Origin: Ophiodon elongatus
Taxonomy: Eukaryota; Chordata; Actinopteri; Perciformes; Hexagrammidae
DNA: 64,000 nt
Direction of reading: 5' to 3'
Assembly: GCA_016806645.1 (NCBI GenBank)
Contig: JACSYO010002098.1
Location: forward strand, 312,501-376,500
Shown here: one piece after another, positions 46,801 through 60,204 of the stretch
Layout: each line of letters opens with the position of its first letter
How positions within the stretch are numbered: the first letter of the stretch is position 1
The notes under the pieces: generated by a model
Seen by the model: only the letters and a program-made list of their open reading frames with translations
Told to the model about the DNA's origin: nothing
Database searches by the model: none
Program-made: the position numbers and the translations under genes

Positions 46801-48916
46801 ACTTTCTGTACGCTGGTGCTCTTTATGTATATTTTCACCCCTGCCCCTCTGACAGCCTGATCCCACAATTGGAATAACTATTTATCACTTCCATTGGCAT
46901 TTCCCCCATTCGTTGTAGTGCTTATATAGTGTAGTTGAGTTGGAGTAGAAAACAGCTGTGGCCAACGTTCTCTGAGAGAATCAAAACAGGTGTGATTGGT
47001 TGTCCCCGGACTGTCCCGCCTGTGCATCAGAGGATGGTTTGCACAAAGCTAAAAACATCAAACTACGCAAAGCTTCTTTGCTCCTGACAGAGTTTGCTTA
47101 TCAGGAAAACATAGGTAATTTTACATGTTTGAACAAATACCTGATGCTCACTTTTTTTTGTGAAGACCAAATACTGTACTAATAATGGAATACTTTGAGT
47201 GCATGCCAACTCACTGACACGGTCATTGTGTAAGGGGTTTAAAGCTTACCTGCATATACCACAGCTGACTCGTCCCTTGCCATTGCAGTGTGGATGGCTA
47301 CTGCTCTGTGGGTCTACACATTGACACTCACAATTTGTAGATACGGTCACTGTCAATGTGTCTTTAATGCCCAGTGGTCTAATAGTGAAAGACTTGTCCT
47401 CCATGCATGAGGTTGCTGTCACTGTGACATCAAATGAAATCTGTAGAGGGCAGTTAGGGTTGAGGAGTCAGAGTATTACAACATTTAAAAAATATATGAA
47501 ACACACTCAAAATGAGATATTCACATTCTTGATCCCCTAGTGTATTAATGATACAGTGCATTGAACCTCTCAAAAGCACCATTTTCCACCATCTTGGCAT
47601 TATATTTCCCTGTGAGTCTGAACAATTAATGGGATACCCTAATAATAGACACAAAGGAGGAAGGCTGGAGACGAGGAGAGAAAAGTGACAGTGATATGCT
47701 AACAAAGTCAACACACAGTTTGCCTGGGTCCAAATCTTTGAGCCTGCCCACTCAGCTGAGTTTGAGTCGACATAACAGCCACAATGGCAGCATCAATGTT
47801 GTTTGTAGCGGTGTAGTTCTTACTCTTCGATCTCGGTGCACAGCTGACAGCGCTTTTCAACAGCTTTTCAACAGCTTGACAACGGCTTTAGTCCCACCCA
47901 TGGCGCTGATTAGGTAATTGTTAGCGCCCCCCTCCCCTGGTGCTCATTTAGCATGATCACTTTTTAATTGAGAAATCGCTTTCATGTCATAATGCCAAAT
48001 GAACGAGTTGACTGGAACTCGGTGCAGTAGGCGGATTCAAAGATCTTGAACCAGGCAATAAAATTGAGTGAACTACATGCATTTGATATATGAAGGGTAC
48101 ATGAAAAGTACATGTAAAACTACAAAAAGAACTGACCTTCTCTCCCACTCGTACATTGTCACAAACCCCTTCACTGTCCCCTGGTGGTCCTGCATGTTTG
48201 CACTTAGGGGTGTAGACAACTCGTACATTATCAGGCAGATTATCATGGGTCAGAGTTACTTTGGAGGACAACCTCTGTCATGGATTACACATTTGAGAGT
48301 GTTGTGAGATACAGACACAAATATAAAATACATTTTTTATATGAAATATATTGGTCACAAGGGATAGTTACACATACAAAGGGAGAAAGGTTGCAAAATG
48401 TGTCAGTGGCAAATTAACAACTTACATTGTAGGCGCTCTCAATCAATTGAACAACATTTTTAGAATCTGATGACAGAACTCCCACCTCTGATTTTGGAAT
48501 CATTTTAGAAAGTTGCTGGGATAAAACACAAGGTCAAATGAAAAATCCATCAGAGTAAAAATATAATGTGTGCTCTATGAATAAATAAAATGATGTACAG
48601 AAATAAAAGGTTAATTTTACCTTGTACACAATTTCCACATTTTTTGTCACTGCAAATATTGGCTGAATATTGTTTTTCTCCAACTGCATAGCTAGTTGTC
48701 CAACAGATGGGTAGTCCTAAACACAACATCAGACAAATCAGTGAAATTGTGCACACCTAATGTCCATGGTAAACTTCTTTCATGCTAACCTCTAAATAAA
48801 ATAGTCAGTTTTTGTTCAAGAAAAACTTTGTCTTTTGGAATCAGTGTGGCATAATAAATGATAATGGATAGTTGCAATTTAATATCTCCACCAGGAGAAT
48901 CATGGATTTACTTGCA

Positions 48917-48947
<31 letters not shown>

Positions 48948-51900
48948 CCACGCATTCGTGCATCCGTGAGTGAATGTGCACCGCTGTGTCTGTCCACAAC
49001 CAATCCCACATTCTGCTGCAGCAAACTGCACATTATTTTGGGTGGCCACTTATGGCTGCACGCTCAAGGACCTCTCGTGATTGCGGTAACTTACACTTTC
49101 TCAAATCACCCTTTATTGCCTGTTTTATACAGCTACTGACTGCCTGCTGAACCCTCACTCACTACTCTTAAGAGGCCATCGTTGACCCCCAGCCGCTGCT
49201 ATGTGCCCAGAGACACAGCGAGGGAAAACCCTAGACGGTTTGTCTATGGGGAAAACAGGGGTTAGACAATTTTGGTTTGTATTCATTCAATCAAATATTA
49301 CAGTGGTCATTGCAGACACACCGACTGGGATCTGCACCTTTCTAGTTAAAACAGTTATGATAATATGACAATGCAACCCTTCCATTCCTTTATATTATTT
49401 AATACATACCATCTCAATGCTCTTGGAGTAAAGGTTGTTGTCGTCCATGTAACACTGGTCGTCATTAGGTTCCAGTATGCCAGCTAATTTTCCATCCCCG
49501 GCCATGTGGAATCCAGCATCAGTGGTCAGCACAATCAGCCGAGTGCTGCTGTTCCTCCAACCTACTTTGTCCTAAACAACAATATGTCTTAGGGGTCCTT
49601 TAGGCAAGAACACTTCAAAGGCACATAAACAATAACTTGACAAAATGTTACACATTTTCATTTCATTATGTAATAACCTCCACTTTGTAATAATCCGCTG
49701 CATTTTGTAATAAACAGCTTGAGCGCAACATGTCTTGTGTTTCCCCACATTTTGCAATAAATTATTACATATTGCTGTGGTCATTACAAAATGTGGGAGT
49801 TGTACTTTTATACACAGAGGTGCTCAACACAAAATTCAGAGCATATCTATTGTCACAACATGGCAACGTCTAAGCCAAGGGAGCACTAACAGTGCAAACA
49901 ACGGAAACAGTGCTGACAGAACTAACAATGTTTTTCTGGGGGAAATTCTGAGCGAAAGTGTTGAACTTTCGGTCGGCCGGCTGTGTGAACAAAGCAAGAA
50001 AAAGCTCTGATAACAACACACACAGAGGGAGAGAGACCTCATTCTCTGCTCAGGTAGACATTACTCCTCTGAATGTCGGATAGAGAACCTTTAAGCTAAA
50101 TTAAACCTCCCAAATATTAAATTAGACCTCTAGGACCTGTGGTGCCCCTCTTGGCGTTGTAGTTGATTCTGATCTTAGTCTAAATAACCACATAAAAGCA
50201 GTGACAATATTAGCTTTCTATTACTATACATATATAATCAAACTTAGAGACCTCATGTAAAAAACACATTCACGCTATTACGTTGATGACTGCAAACGTC
50301 TTTTGACAGGGCTCTCCAAAACGACCATCAAAAAGCTCATTCAAATGCAGCTGCTAGAGTTCTTGCAGGTAGCAAAAGGTTAGACCATCATCCCCCCTAT
50401 TCTTAAGTCACTGCACTGGCTTCCTGTCAGCCTCAGTCCCTTGATCTAGACTTAACTCTTGGTCTAAAGATTCTTGAAAAATAAAAGAAAAAAAGAACAA
50501 GTTTTTTTTATAGTTTCAGTGTCTGTATCTGTAGAATATATCTCGATGGGCATGTAGGCATTGTGGCCCGGGTTATGCTTAGGCTACCAGAACACTTGGT
50601 TAAGGCTAGGGAAAGATTGTGTATTTAGTATGACTAGTAAACAAGCTGAGAACGGTTGGGCTAGCAGTCATTTTTTTAAAGCCTTTCACTTTAAAAAAAA
50701 GTTCATTATTTTGTTGTCTCAAGAAAACGAATGTTGTTATCATGAAAGAAAGAAGAACGCAAACTGCAGAACCAAGTGAGATCTTCCTTTTCAGGCGGTT
50801 TCAGTTTTCAGTCTGAGTATGTTTGAGAACCTCCACCCCAGCCCAAACGCAGAGTTCATTTTAAAAGAACCAACCACCTAATTCTGACATCGGACTAAGT
50901 GGAAACTTCCCTTTAACCAAAAGGTGTCAGAACACAGAAAAAATATTGTTAAGTATTGATAATTAAATTTGCTGGCCTAGTTTTCTGTCTCACAGCAGTC
51001 AGTTGCAGCTGTGGCTCCATGGCCTTCAAGTTTATGCAGCCCGTTAAAAGTCTGTGTGACATTTGAATATATGTCACTCTGGTACTGCTACTTGAATGGT
51101 CCCGAACAGAAGGTTAAATTTGTTTTCGAATAATAAACAGTACATACTGTAGTTATTTATTTGGTTGAGTCCTTACCCCACATACGGCCGCCTGCATCAT
51201 GGCATCAAGACTGCCTTCTGGAGAGTCCAAGTTCCCAGAAATGAACTGCCCTGTCACCTTGTTTTTGAACTCATCTTCCCTTGGTGTCATACTAAGCACA
51301 TGTCTGTAGCCAAAGGCAGCCTCGCACTGCTGGTCATTCTCATCACATGGCTTCAGCAGTTTCTCCTTGTTGGTGTTAGTGTAAGGAAGGACGGTCTTAT
51401 CAACAAAGGCACCAAACCCTGTAGATATAGAAATGGCTATTATTTGTTTTCCTTATAAGGTAGCAAAGGTTTATCAAACATTTCAGACCATTGAGATGCA
51501 TTAAGAAATGACACACTTAAATAAAAGGCAGCACATTATAATACAACCTGTACATGTAAATAGTTTGTGCAAATGGGATACCAACAAAATACAAACTGGT
51601 AAGTAAAAGGGAGGGAGTAAAGGGAATATACTATATACTATATGCCATTCTAGCCGATGTGTGTGTCAAGGTTGTAATTTTTAAGTACATCCAAAAAAGC
51701 CTCTGTAGCCACACTTAATTGAGCTGCCAGCATATATGTATGCTTGTAATACACAACTTCAATAAAAGGCCGCTAAGCTATTGGGATGGATTTGTGGACT
51801 GTAGCCTCCGGTGCTGAAAAATGAAGCCAACGACGAAGTGCCAAAAACTGCATTTTCACAAATGGCCACTGAAGGCTGGTTCCAAAATTGAGTCAATGCC

Positions 51901-54900
51901 TTGTTAAATTACCCAACTTCACAGCAGAAATAAACATGTTTACAGCCTGGCAGAAAAACAATTTGGGTCTTCATGTCTAAATTTTATTTTCATGACAACT
52001 GTGCAAGCGGTAAGTTTTCAATCCCATTTAAATTATATTAAGGCTTAAAGTGAGGCATAATTCAGGCCATAGCTGCTTTGAGTGACAGATGGATGTCGTC
52101 TCAGGCTGCTTGCCCCTAGCTGTCTCCTCTGCTGCGTCACCTGGCCTGCCTCAGCTCTGCCGACGATCCCCCTCTTTGCCCATTTTTAGAATAGCCGCAA
52201 GATAGGCTGTGTTGTCACTGCCAAAATGGCAACGGCCAGAGCCGCCCAACTTTGAGCTTCACAGTGGCTTTCAGGAACTTATGGTAAATGGTAAATGGAT
52301 GGAGACAGTCGGAGGAGTTGGTAGATGTACCAAAAGGGGGCGATGCCACAATGTTATGTCCCAGTACAAACACACTAACTGAGTAAAAAGGGAGGTCCAC
52401 AATTTTTGTGACACCCTAGAAAGGGCCTACGGTGCAGTCGCTTACTCACAGACACAAGATCTCCACAGCATCAATCACAAGGCATTTGTGAGGGCAAAGG
52501 TCAAGGGTCAGCCCTGACAGACAGATCTCCACCCAATACCTACAACTGTGTGCAGCTCTGGCAAGAGCTCAATTTACTTTTATTTCTTCTCTCCAGTGAG
52601 ATAATGGGGCAACTGTGGCTCAGTGGTGAGCAGGGTCGTCCTTCAATCAGAACATCAGAACATCAGCAGGTCGATCCCCGGTCTATGCTAGTCAATGTGT
52701 CCTTGGGCAAGACACTTAACCCAAATGTCTCCTGTAGCTGTACCTACAGTGTGTGAATGGTAGCTACTCCTGATGGGCAGGTGGCACCCTAGCCCCTCCC
52801 ATCAGTGTATGAATGGGTGAATGAGGAAGTATTGGTAAAAACAGCTCCATCTGATCAAGGAAGCATTTTTGTCTATTGGAGATAATTACAATGTACCTTG
52901 TGGCTTTATTATAAAGTGTTTTCAAATAATAGGTATTAGTATTTTAGATGATTAAAGTTGTCAGAGTTAGATTATAATCAAATTACCTATTTGAGCATGT
53001 TCTGTGATTTTATTCAAAGCTGCAAAAAGATCTTGTCCCAGTTCTTTGACATTTTCCAAGTCATCTTTCATGGAGTAAGACAGGTCCATCAGATAGTAGA
53101 GATCGACTGGATAACCCTGAGCTCTTTTAAAGGAAACACGGAATGTGGTAGGAAGCCCTGTAAACAGAGAAGAGAAACAAAAACAACAAATACTACCATG
53201 CTCATGTATGCACATATAAAGTTCAGAGAGACAGTAAGTTTATACAATTCTCAAATCAAATATGATGGTTGATGATATTATATTATATATATTATTATAT
53301 ATTTTCTGACTTTTTTGTGTTTCTTTTTATTTGCCCAGCCCAGTCCTGCACCAATCCAGATAATGGCCCCAGGGCTCACAGGTAACTGCTCTGGTTTTAC
53401 TCCAAACACTGCATTGCTCCAGTCAAAGTTGAGTATTAACTGATTTCACTAACCAGATCGCAGTTTCAGACTAATCTTCTGTGGACTCAGCTGGACAGGC
53501 TCCTCTTGGTTGAATGACGCGGACAGAGGATCATTCTTTTCAATTTGTTTAGCGTTCTTTGGTGAAATGATTTCTTCCATCTTGCAGCCTCTCCGTATCA
53601 GCTGAGCTTGGGTGTCACAGCGTACTGCGTCCTGCTCCCCTGCTTTGGTGAAATTCTGTGGGGAATGCAAGAACACAAAAAAAGATAAGAAATATCTTCT
53701 CTACTTAAGATTTACTTAGTTCACTTATCTGTGTCTGCATATAATGTTGTTACTTATATAGTTTTAGAAATAAGTTGAAAAACGTAAACTTTTTTACGAT
53801 TCATTTGAAAGCTGCTGTATAGTATAAATTCTCAAGTAAAAGCCGTATTCATATAATACCAGTGTTTCAACTAATATCTGTACTATAATGGATCACAAGA
53901 TATATTCAGTGTAATGTTCAAAACACCACTCTGCTGACATTTTTTAACACAAATGCAGTTTTTATTTCAAAATCATTTCCAGTATTTCCACTGTTGCCAT
54001 TTAATACATTTCTGTAAGAGTCACAGCTTGTCATTTGTCAAGTTTCAAGAAGGTAGTTCTTACCTAAAATGTACATACAAATGCAAAGAGTAACCTTTTG
54101 TTGCGAATATGATGAACAATCAATAATTACCCTCATCCCTGAAGTATTTTGATTTAGTTTCTGTTTGCTAACCTAAATTAACTGAATCCAACACTGAGCG
54201 GCACAGTTGGGGACACAAAAAGATGTCACCAGACCAGCCTCGAGCCACTCGAACCAGTGAGTGTTGCTGCGGTGTCACCAGTGGAACGACCAAGGAAAGT
54301 GAGGTAAACTCACAAACAGTGGCAAACTCAGGCTGTCTGAAGGGCAAGGGCAACAAAAATAAAAAGATCACCAGCTGCATGCAGAGGGACAGCATATATG
54401 GGATCAACCCCTTTTTCTTCATTGGAAGGCCACTCTATAAGACACTTTATCACCTCTTCAACCTTGAAGAGCAACCTAGAGGACACGTTTGAGTTTTGCA
54501 GGCTATATATCTGTTGGAGAAAGGACTGTACTTGTTAAAAAAGACCGTCGATTCTTTGATTGAAGGACGACCTTGCTCACCACTGATCCACAGTCGCCCC
54601 CGCATGGAAGGAAGGGTCAACACAGTCTCATGACACAAGTTGTAATTTTTTTAGGGTTGCTCTGCACAAGTTATTTTTCTGTCAGCAGGACGACATTACG
54701 CAACAGACATTATGGTTGGGCTTAAAATAACTACGTACTGTTTGGTTTAGGATTTATTTGTGTGTCCACCACAGACAAGTTTCCATTGACATTGTTTTTG
54801 TACTGAGCAACACAGAAAAAGGACAACTCGTGTTGCTGTACACAAAACTAATATATTCTATTTTGTGACTATTACACAACAGCCATGACATTGGGCTGGA

Positions 54901-57433
54901 AGGGTATAGACTATAGGCCATTGATTTAGCTCAACAAAATAAATAATTTAGAAAGAAAGAAAAGCAACTGCCAAAATATAGTTATTTAAAATTCAAACAA
55001 AGCAAAAGTCAAGTATGTTAAAAGAGTGCAGTTGGTGTCATGGTTGAGTTAAAATATACTTTCTAGTTATAAGTGTGAGAATCTACCATCTCATTAATAA
55101 CTGCCCATGTAATTTGAAATTGGAGATTTCATTCAAGGAAAAGTTGCTACCATCTCTGTAAACATGTCGTCATGTCATGGAGCCAAACAACCCAATGGGC
55201 AGTTTCACAAAGACACACATTGTGTAAAAGTGAGGAGTTTCATATTTTTTTTAAGTTAATTGTAGACATTTGAAACACTATATTTGGATTTGTAAAACAC
55301 ACACTACTGATGAAGTTACAATCATTACATAGTTCATATATGACCAATAATGAATCAGTCAGTTTATTTTACACAATGATCTTCAAGGGTGGTTATATAG
55401 AACAGTGTGTTTGACTGCTGGCTTTGTCACTGAAGCCATGTTCTGCTCACATGAAGCCTACACCAGGATGTGGTGTTTGCCGTAACGTTAGTTGCATTAT
55501 CTAATCTAAAAACGGACAGGGCTTGTGTGAGATTTACCTGAACTCACATCAGTATCAACATGTCAGCAGCTTGTTCTATTCATAATGACCTCTTTTTACA
55601 TTTCCTCAGCAGTGTACTGTACGGTGATTGTTCACCAGGTCACTAACTTTAAATCATTATATATATTCAGTTGTCAAAACTGTGGTTGCATTCAGTGTGC
55701 AAAATACGCGGTGGCAATCAGGGGTATCCCTGGGGATGATTGGCTATCTGTCCGGTCAGAGGCAGTACCTTAGTTCAAACCAAGTGATTATAGGTGTAGT
55801 TCTGTCTTAAACCTGACATGTAGCAGTGTACTACCTAGCCAGTGAAAAAATCTGAATAAGAATGCGATTTTGGTTTGGTTTCAAAATGAGTGGATGAAGT
55901 ATGAAAGCTTTGATTTGTATAGTACCACTCTGTTGTGTTGTGATTGGTAGATCTATTTATATTTTCAATTAAATCACAAGGATGTAAGAAATAGTAAGTT
56001 ACTATAATATTAGTATTTAAAGTAGACATAAATGGTAGACACACCACTGATGTAAACTCCCATGTAGGTTAGATAGCTGCTGTCTTACCAGCTGTTGGCA
56101 CCACACACAGTATTTTCCGGATCTGATGCAGTCCCCACAGGAGTTGATCACAGACTTCGAGCAGACTTCCTCTTGTTGACACAATCCTGCAAAGAAAAAC
56201 ACAAACTCTATGTCTCGAGAGACTGCAAAATAAGTACAAACTCACACACTCTTTTCGGTTTGTTTAGTTATTTAGTTAGATTAATAGTGTGTTTCACCTT
56301 TATCATCACATAAATAAATATGCTCATTGTCATGCTGGTCTGTTTAATTTTGTACTGGAGTGAATACTGACTATCTCTGCTGTCAAGAATTCCAAAATCC
56401 TTCAATCTTAACTATATATTGTTGGTTATAGATATTAATTGAATTATTAGTCAGAGTTTCAAATTGACAGTTTAGCATACTTTATAAAACTATTTTATGA
56501 CTACATTAAATGACTATCATTTCCCTTTTTTTCCTTTCCTTTTTGTTGCCTCGAGGTGACTGAACTGAATTGATCATATTATTCTATATAATTATGAATT
56601 ATTTTGATAACTAATTACGTTTGATCACCAATTCAATGCCTTTTTTGAGCCACATAGTTTTTGTATCCTGTTATCAACATTGATAATTTCATTAATAGAA
56701 ATTGAATTGATATAAATAATTATCTTTAGTATTTGTTATTAACCAGACCTGCGTCCCCAACACTATACAATCGATATTAAAAGCACTGATACTAGTGAAT
56801 CAGTACAAAAAACTGCATGCATGCAGCATTCACCACATTAGTTCAGAAAATTCATAGTAAAAATATTTGTTATTTATCATTAGCTTTTGTGCCTTACACA
56901 ATGACCAAGGACAGAATGAGATAAGATGGCCTACAATGTTCTGTGAGATACTGTTTTGTTCCAGGGCAAGATAATCTGACTCGACAGTCTACATTGTATA
57001 AAACACTGGCTTCTCCTCTGTCCTTTGCTCATCTCATTCATTCAACTGTGCTGTGAATCCGTCTGCAGACATTTGAATTAAACTTAAAGAAAGACAAACA
57101 TTTACTTTGTGCTTTATTCAATGGAAATTGTACCCTCAGCTATTTCAGCCCTTTGCTCCCCAATTACAAAAAAAAGAGTTACATAGATTTAGTGAATATA
57201 TTACGATAACAGGATAAAAAGCTTTGATGAAATGAAGAGCCTGTATGTTCGCTAGTACGAGTGACCCCTCTGGCCTCACACGTGACTGTATGCTCATGTA
57301 TGTATGTTAAATTGAAACACATTCTTTCTTAGTAGGGCCTTAAAGATTTTCAAATAAATAACGTGACATTAACTTTTCCAAACTTACCATTTCTTCCCAT
57401 CAGCAGGAGAAGAAGAAACAGGAACCGATCCAT
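37897..57433 (-). CDS. itgb2: Integrin beta-2 (CD18)-like subunit, 15 coding exons
   Basis: Exons: 57433-57388, 56186-56089, 53655-53454, 53157-52987, 51418-51177, 49571-49410, 48716-48621, 48515-48426, 48274-48137, 47440-47250, 43417-43185, 41795-41576, 41430-41216, 40203-40037, 37962-37897. All have GT/AG ends and join in phase to 778 aa (human about 769). Signal peptide 1-16; PSI domain ([14 protein letters not shown]) in exon 2; beta-I domain from about 120, with MIDAS DLSYS at 140-144 and specificity loop CDENDQQC; Cys-rich EGF repeats about 430-640; beta-tail; membrane helix about 709-737; cytoplasmic [15 protein letters not shown] (760-763), TTT (767-769) and NPTF (772-775). The protein pairs with leukocyte alpha subunits for adhesion and phagocytosis. 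NPLF...ATTTV...NP.F favours beta-2 over beta-1/7. A teleost itgb2 paralogue is possible. Confidence 0.93.
38870..39205 (+). mobile_element. SINE with LINE fragment embedded (chimera)
   Basis: A SINE head and body (38870-39060, B box 'ggttcgatccct') break off. A 75-bp L2-like LINE piece follows (39075-39150, 'ggctgctctaataagtctct'), then SINE body again ('cagtgtatgagtgggtgtga' to 'gactagaaaa'). It lies in the last itgb2 intron. Confidence 0.8.
39206..39955 (+). mobile_element. L2-like LINE 3' end
   Basis: It resumes at 'cttcagttatcaagctcctc' and is parallel to 4254-5122 of the first LINE, with a 3' UTR to the 'ttgtgattttgggctataca' block and ATTGAATTGAA tail (39905-39955). A trinucleotide ATT-rich expansion lies at 39570-39655. 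Some 3' UTR (about 39825) is deleted compared with the first copy. Confidence 0.88.
40608..40940. repeat. 73-bp tandem repeat, about 4.5 copies, in itgb2 intron
   Basis: Units begin 'gacttctataca[a/t]c[c]agagg' with 'gtcgccccctggtggtcagg' inside. Copies start near 40609, 40682, 40755, 40828 and 40900 (partial). It is in the intron between the beta-tail exon and the membrane exon. Confidence 0.92.
41985..42240 (-). mobile_element. L2-like LINE 3' terminal fragment
   Basis: Reads, inverted, as the LINE 3' UTR: AATTTAATTTAATT tail, 'ctgagggctttacaatctgt', 'gaggatcctctcccagaatg'. It is in the itgb2 intron between exons 11 and 12; the rest of that intron (42241-43184) shows nothing else. Confidence 0.85.
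43418..47249. other. Long itgb2 intron 10, no recognised gene
   Basis: 3.8 kb of mostly AT-rich sequence. A GC-richer block at 46330-46760 ('ccgtagggggcctagagcgc') looks foreign and may be a transposon end, but no termini or domains were identified. A palindrome-like 'cccccttcaaagggggcg' sits at 44790. Confidence 0.4.
48918..48948. repeat. (GT)n microsatellite
   Basis: About 13 GT dinucleotides in the itgb2 intron upstream of exon 7. Confidence 0.9.
50095..50470 (+). pseudogene. LINE RT C-terminal fragment in itgb2 intron
   Basis: Translated in pieces it gives [18 protein letters not shown], then a divergent [11 protein letters not shown] segment, and finally a [12 protein letters not shown] box. 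This is the order seen at the end of L2-like ORF2 (compare LGVVFDQDLSFNSHVKQI at about 3830). It is more diverged than the other copies and lacks a recognisable 3' tail. Confidence 0.65.
52605..52830 (+). mobile_element. tRNA-derived SINE, nearly complete
   Basis: Head 'gggcaactgtggctcagtgg', B box 'ggtcgatccccgg', then 'gtccttgggcaagacactta' and 'tcagtgtatgaatgggtgaa'. The far 3' tail is missing. It is in itgb2 intron 4; a short tail-like 'atggtaaatggtaaatggat' lies separately at 52279. Confidence 0.85.
54540..54607 (-). mobile_element. SINE head fragment
   Basis: Inverted tRNA-like head ('gattgaaggacgaccttgct', 'caccactgatccacagtcgc'). No body follows. It lies in the intron between coding exons 2 and 3 of itgb2, otherwise without recognised elements (53656-56088). 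Confidence 0.75.
56187..57387. other. itgb2 intron 1 (between coding exons 1 and 2)
   Basis: AT-rich intronic sequence. I recognise no transposon or exon in it. Confidence 0.5.
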
Positions 57434-57436
57434 TTC

Positions 57437-59864
57437 CTCATGACAAAAAAACAAATACACATATCATTTAAGAGATCAAAGTAAGAATGGTTTGGTATTT
57501 CAAAATTTGTATATCACCTTAAATCAATGAAGGTGCCTTGGTCTTGATATATATCAACAAGATTTGATTATAGGTGCAATGTGTAAGATCTGGCCACCTG
57601 CTCCAAACCAAAGGGGGTCAGCATTTCACCTCTGTTACTGGGTCCATGCAGTCTAAATTTACAGTGATCACAGATATAAAAAGAAAATAACGACCACTAA
57701 CTAACAGCAGGGCAAGAATACATTAACTCATCCAAACTGCTAACACTTTGAGAGCCAGTCATAATAATACGTAAACCTTACAATCTTCATGTGTAGTTTA
57801 AGGTAGTTTGTTAGTTGGTTTAAGGTATGGCACCTTATTGGATTTATTCCACTAAACTAAAGTGGCAGAAATGAGAAAACAACCTGGACCTTTTGTTTTA
57901 AACTAGAAGCCTGGCCAGATCTAACATATCCCCTTAAAATGTACTCAGATAGCATTAACAAAATACAGCTAATGCTATGTTGTTTATAGGCTTGCATACT
58001 CACAACCAAATTCTATATTTCAAGAGGACCAAAAATCAAAGATCACAAGTTATTGCATTTGATGTATGATGTATACCAGAGAAGTGAAGTAGAGCAGTGG
58101 CAGGTTACCAAAAAAGGATGCTGTCCTGCCTGCCTGCCACTTGGTTATACTGTGATGGTTATGTAACTTTGTCTCCTTACTCTTTATTATTTGTTCCTGT
58201 TTCTGAAAATAGCCATCCAACCAACTGATCAGCATAAAAGTTTGCGCTAGAAATATAAATCTTAATGGAATGGTACTTTTACTTCTCGTTTTTTTGTTCA
58301 AAAAGCTTTTACACTGAGAGTCAATAGACATTTGCATGAATGTCATTTGAAAATTGTGCACACTGCTCATCCACCAACCACCCTGGACACATGTTTTGTA
58401 TAGAGGGAAACCCAGGCCAACACTGCACAGGAAGATTCATCTCAAATGATCTTGTAAGTACTGATGCTGTAAGTAGCTGACTGATAGGTGTAAAAACAAG
58501 TCTAAACAAGGTCACTAACTGCAGCCATATGTACGTAAATACAGATATACTAAAACTCTAACCTGCAGAAATAGAACTTAAGAATTTGCTGCATTATTGA
58601 GTTGGTTATGATTTGAAAATGAGAAGTTGATGCACTTTGACAACTGACAATACAATGGCTTAATCATAAAACAAAAACCCTATGTTGTGTTATGTTATGT
58701 TAAAATATCAAAGGTCCTTGAAGAATTATATGTATCCACCCACTGTCAGAGCTCACACTAACGACTTGTTTCCTGTACACAAAAGGCTTGGGTTGCACTC
58801 TGTGTCAACACTGTTGACACCATTTAAGGTAAAAGGGAACCAAGTGTTGTGTTATCAGTACATTTCCGCTTTGTAAGCTTTGACTCATAAGAAAGCAGAA
58901 TATATATATAACTTGTATGTATGGGCATTTGCGTCTTTTTTAATTCCACACAGTGCACAACACAAGCTCAATGAACACATTTCTAAGTGAGATTACAGTA
59001 CATGATGTAGTCCAATACAACACTGCTAACTATTGCCTCAGAAATGAGCATAGCTTTGAATCAACACATTAGTGACACAGTTCCGTTACTGTGTTCAGCC
59101 ATAAATACAATGTACACTATTCTTACAACTCAGATTCTTACAACTCAGAATCTGGATACTGGTGCCACCTGTAATAAAGCTGTATCTTAATAGAATGATA
59201 AAGATTTTGGCACATGGACTAAATAATTTAAGACCTGACGATTAGATCATAAAACATGCTTCAGTGGTGCTTTTTCCAAAACAATTCTTCAATGAAATGA
59301 TGCAAACCAGCTGAACCACAGCAAACCTAGAGCGTGCGGCGGTTAACAGGATAATGTAGCCTTGCTTAAGACAGAACTAGACAATGCCGAAGCTGCAACC
59401 AGATGAAACCGACTTCATGGCGATCTTAGATTCACCCTGACTTTAGACACTTTTTAATCCAAATGAAAAGGTCTGCTGTATAGTTCTGAGAGGAGAGCCT
59501 ACACAAAGACCAGCTTTGAGATTCAGAAATCATGTTGAAAATACTTTTCTTGGTTCTAGTCCAATGTAGCCTGTAGATTCACTTCCTCTCAGAAAAAAAG
59601 AAGCTTGTCCTTCTTGTGTAACTATAAATTGCTATATAGACATTTTTTTATTTATAGTCTATTATAGTCTTTTATAGACTTCTCTGACTTGATATTACAC
59701 TATGACATAACATATAGTTCTTCACAACATGTTTGATTATGTATCATTTGTATCATAGACTTTGTTTGAAACACATCACCAGTTTTTCATGGAAGAATAT
59801 CAAAAAGAAAACGTGAGGAGGGTTATAAGAGTCAATAAAAAATATGTTATAAAAGCAAACTTAC
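57437..59864. other. Upstream intron/flank of itgb2
   Basis: AT-rich with scattered short frames without motifs. If the non-coding exon at 59865 is real this is the first intron. No repeats were recognised beyond short AT tracts. Confidence 0.4.
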
Positions 59865-59990
59865 CGGTAACAGGAAGACGTGTGGTTGACAGTTGTGTTG
59901 AACACTGTCTGGATAGAGACTACACCCATATGACAGGAAGTGTGAAGCAACCAAAGACTGTGTTCAAGAGAACAGGGAGTGGTGTGTCAC
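59865..59990 (-). promoter_or_regulatory. Putative itgb2 non-coding first exon and ETS-rich promoter
   Basis: A strong donor (TTACCG|GTAAGT on the minus strand, boundary at 59865) lies 2.4 kb upstream of the first coding exon, whose acceptor is at 57437-57438 after a T-rich tract. Two ETS-type cores (caggaag at 59871, acaggaagtg at 59935) flank it, with no TATA box nearby. Mammalian ITGB2 has a non-coding first exon and PU.1/GABP-driven, TATA-less promoter, which this resembles. The transcription start is not determinable by eye. Confidence 0.45.
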
Positions 59991-60204
59991 AGAGTAGGCC
60001 ACACATCCTGATTAAAAATAAATTGCACATTACATTGCCAGCCAGAAGGCCCCAGTAACATTTAAATCACTAAAATAAGGAATGTAGATATTGTGGCAGA
60101 ATGAAGAGGAAGACAGCATTCGGATTCGGGCCGAGATGACAAGCTTACAACAACTCCAAAGATTCCAAAGTTTGAAAATGCCAGGTCACATGAGGTCACA
60201 TACG

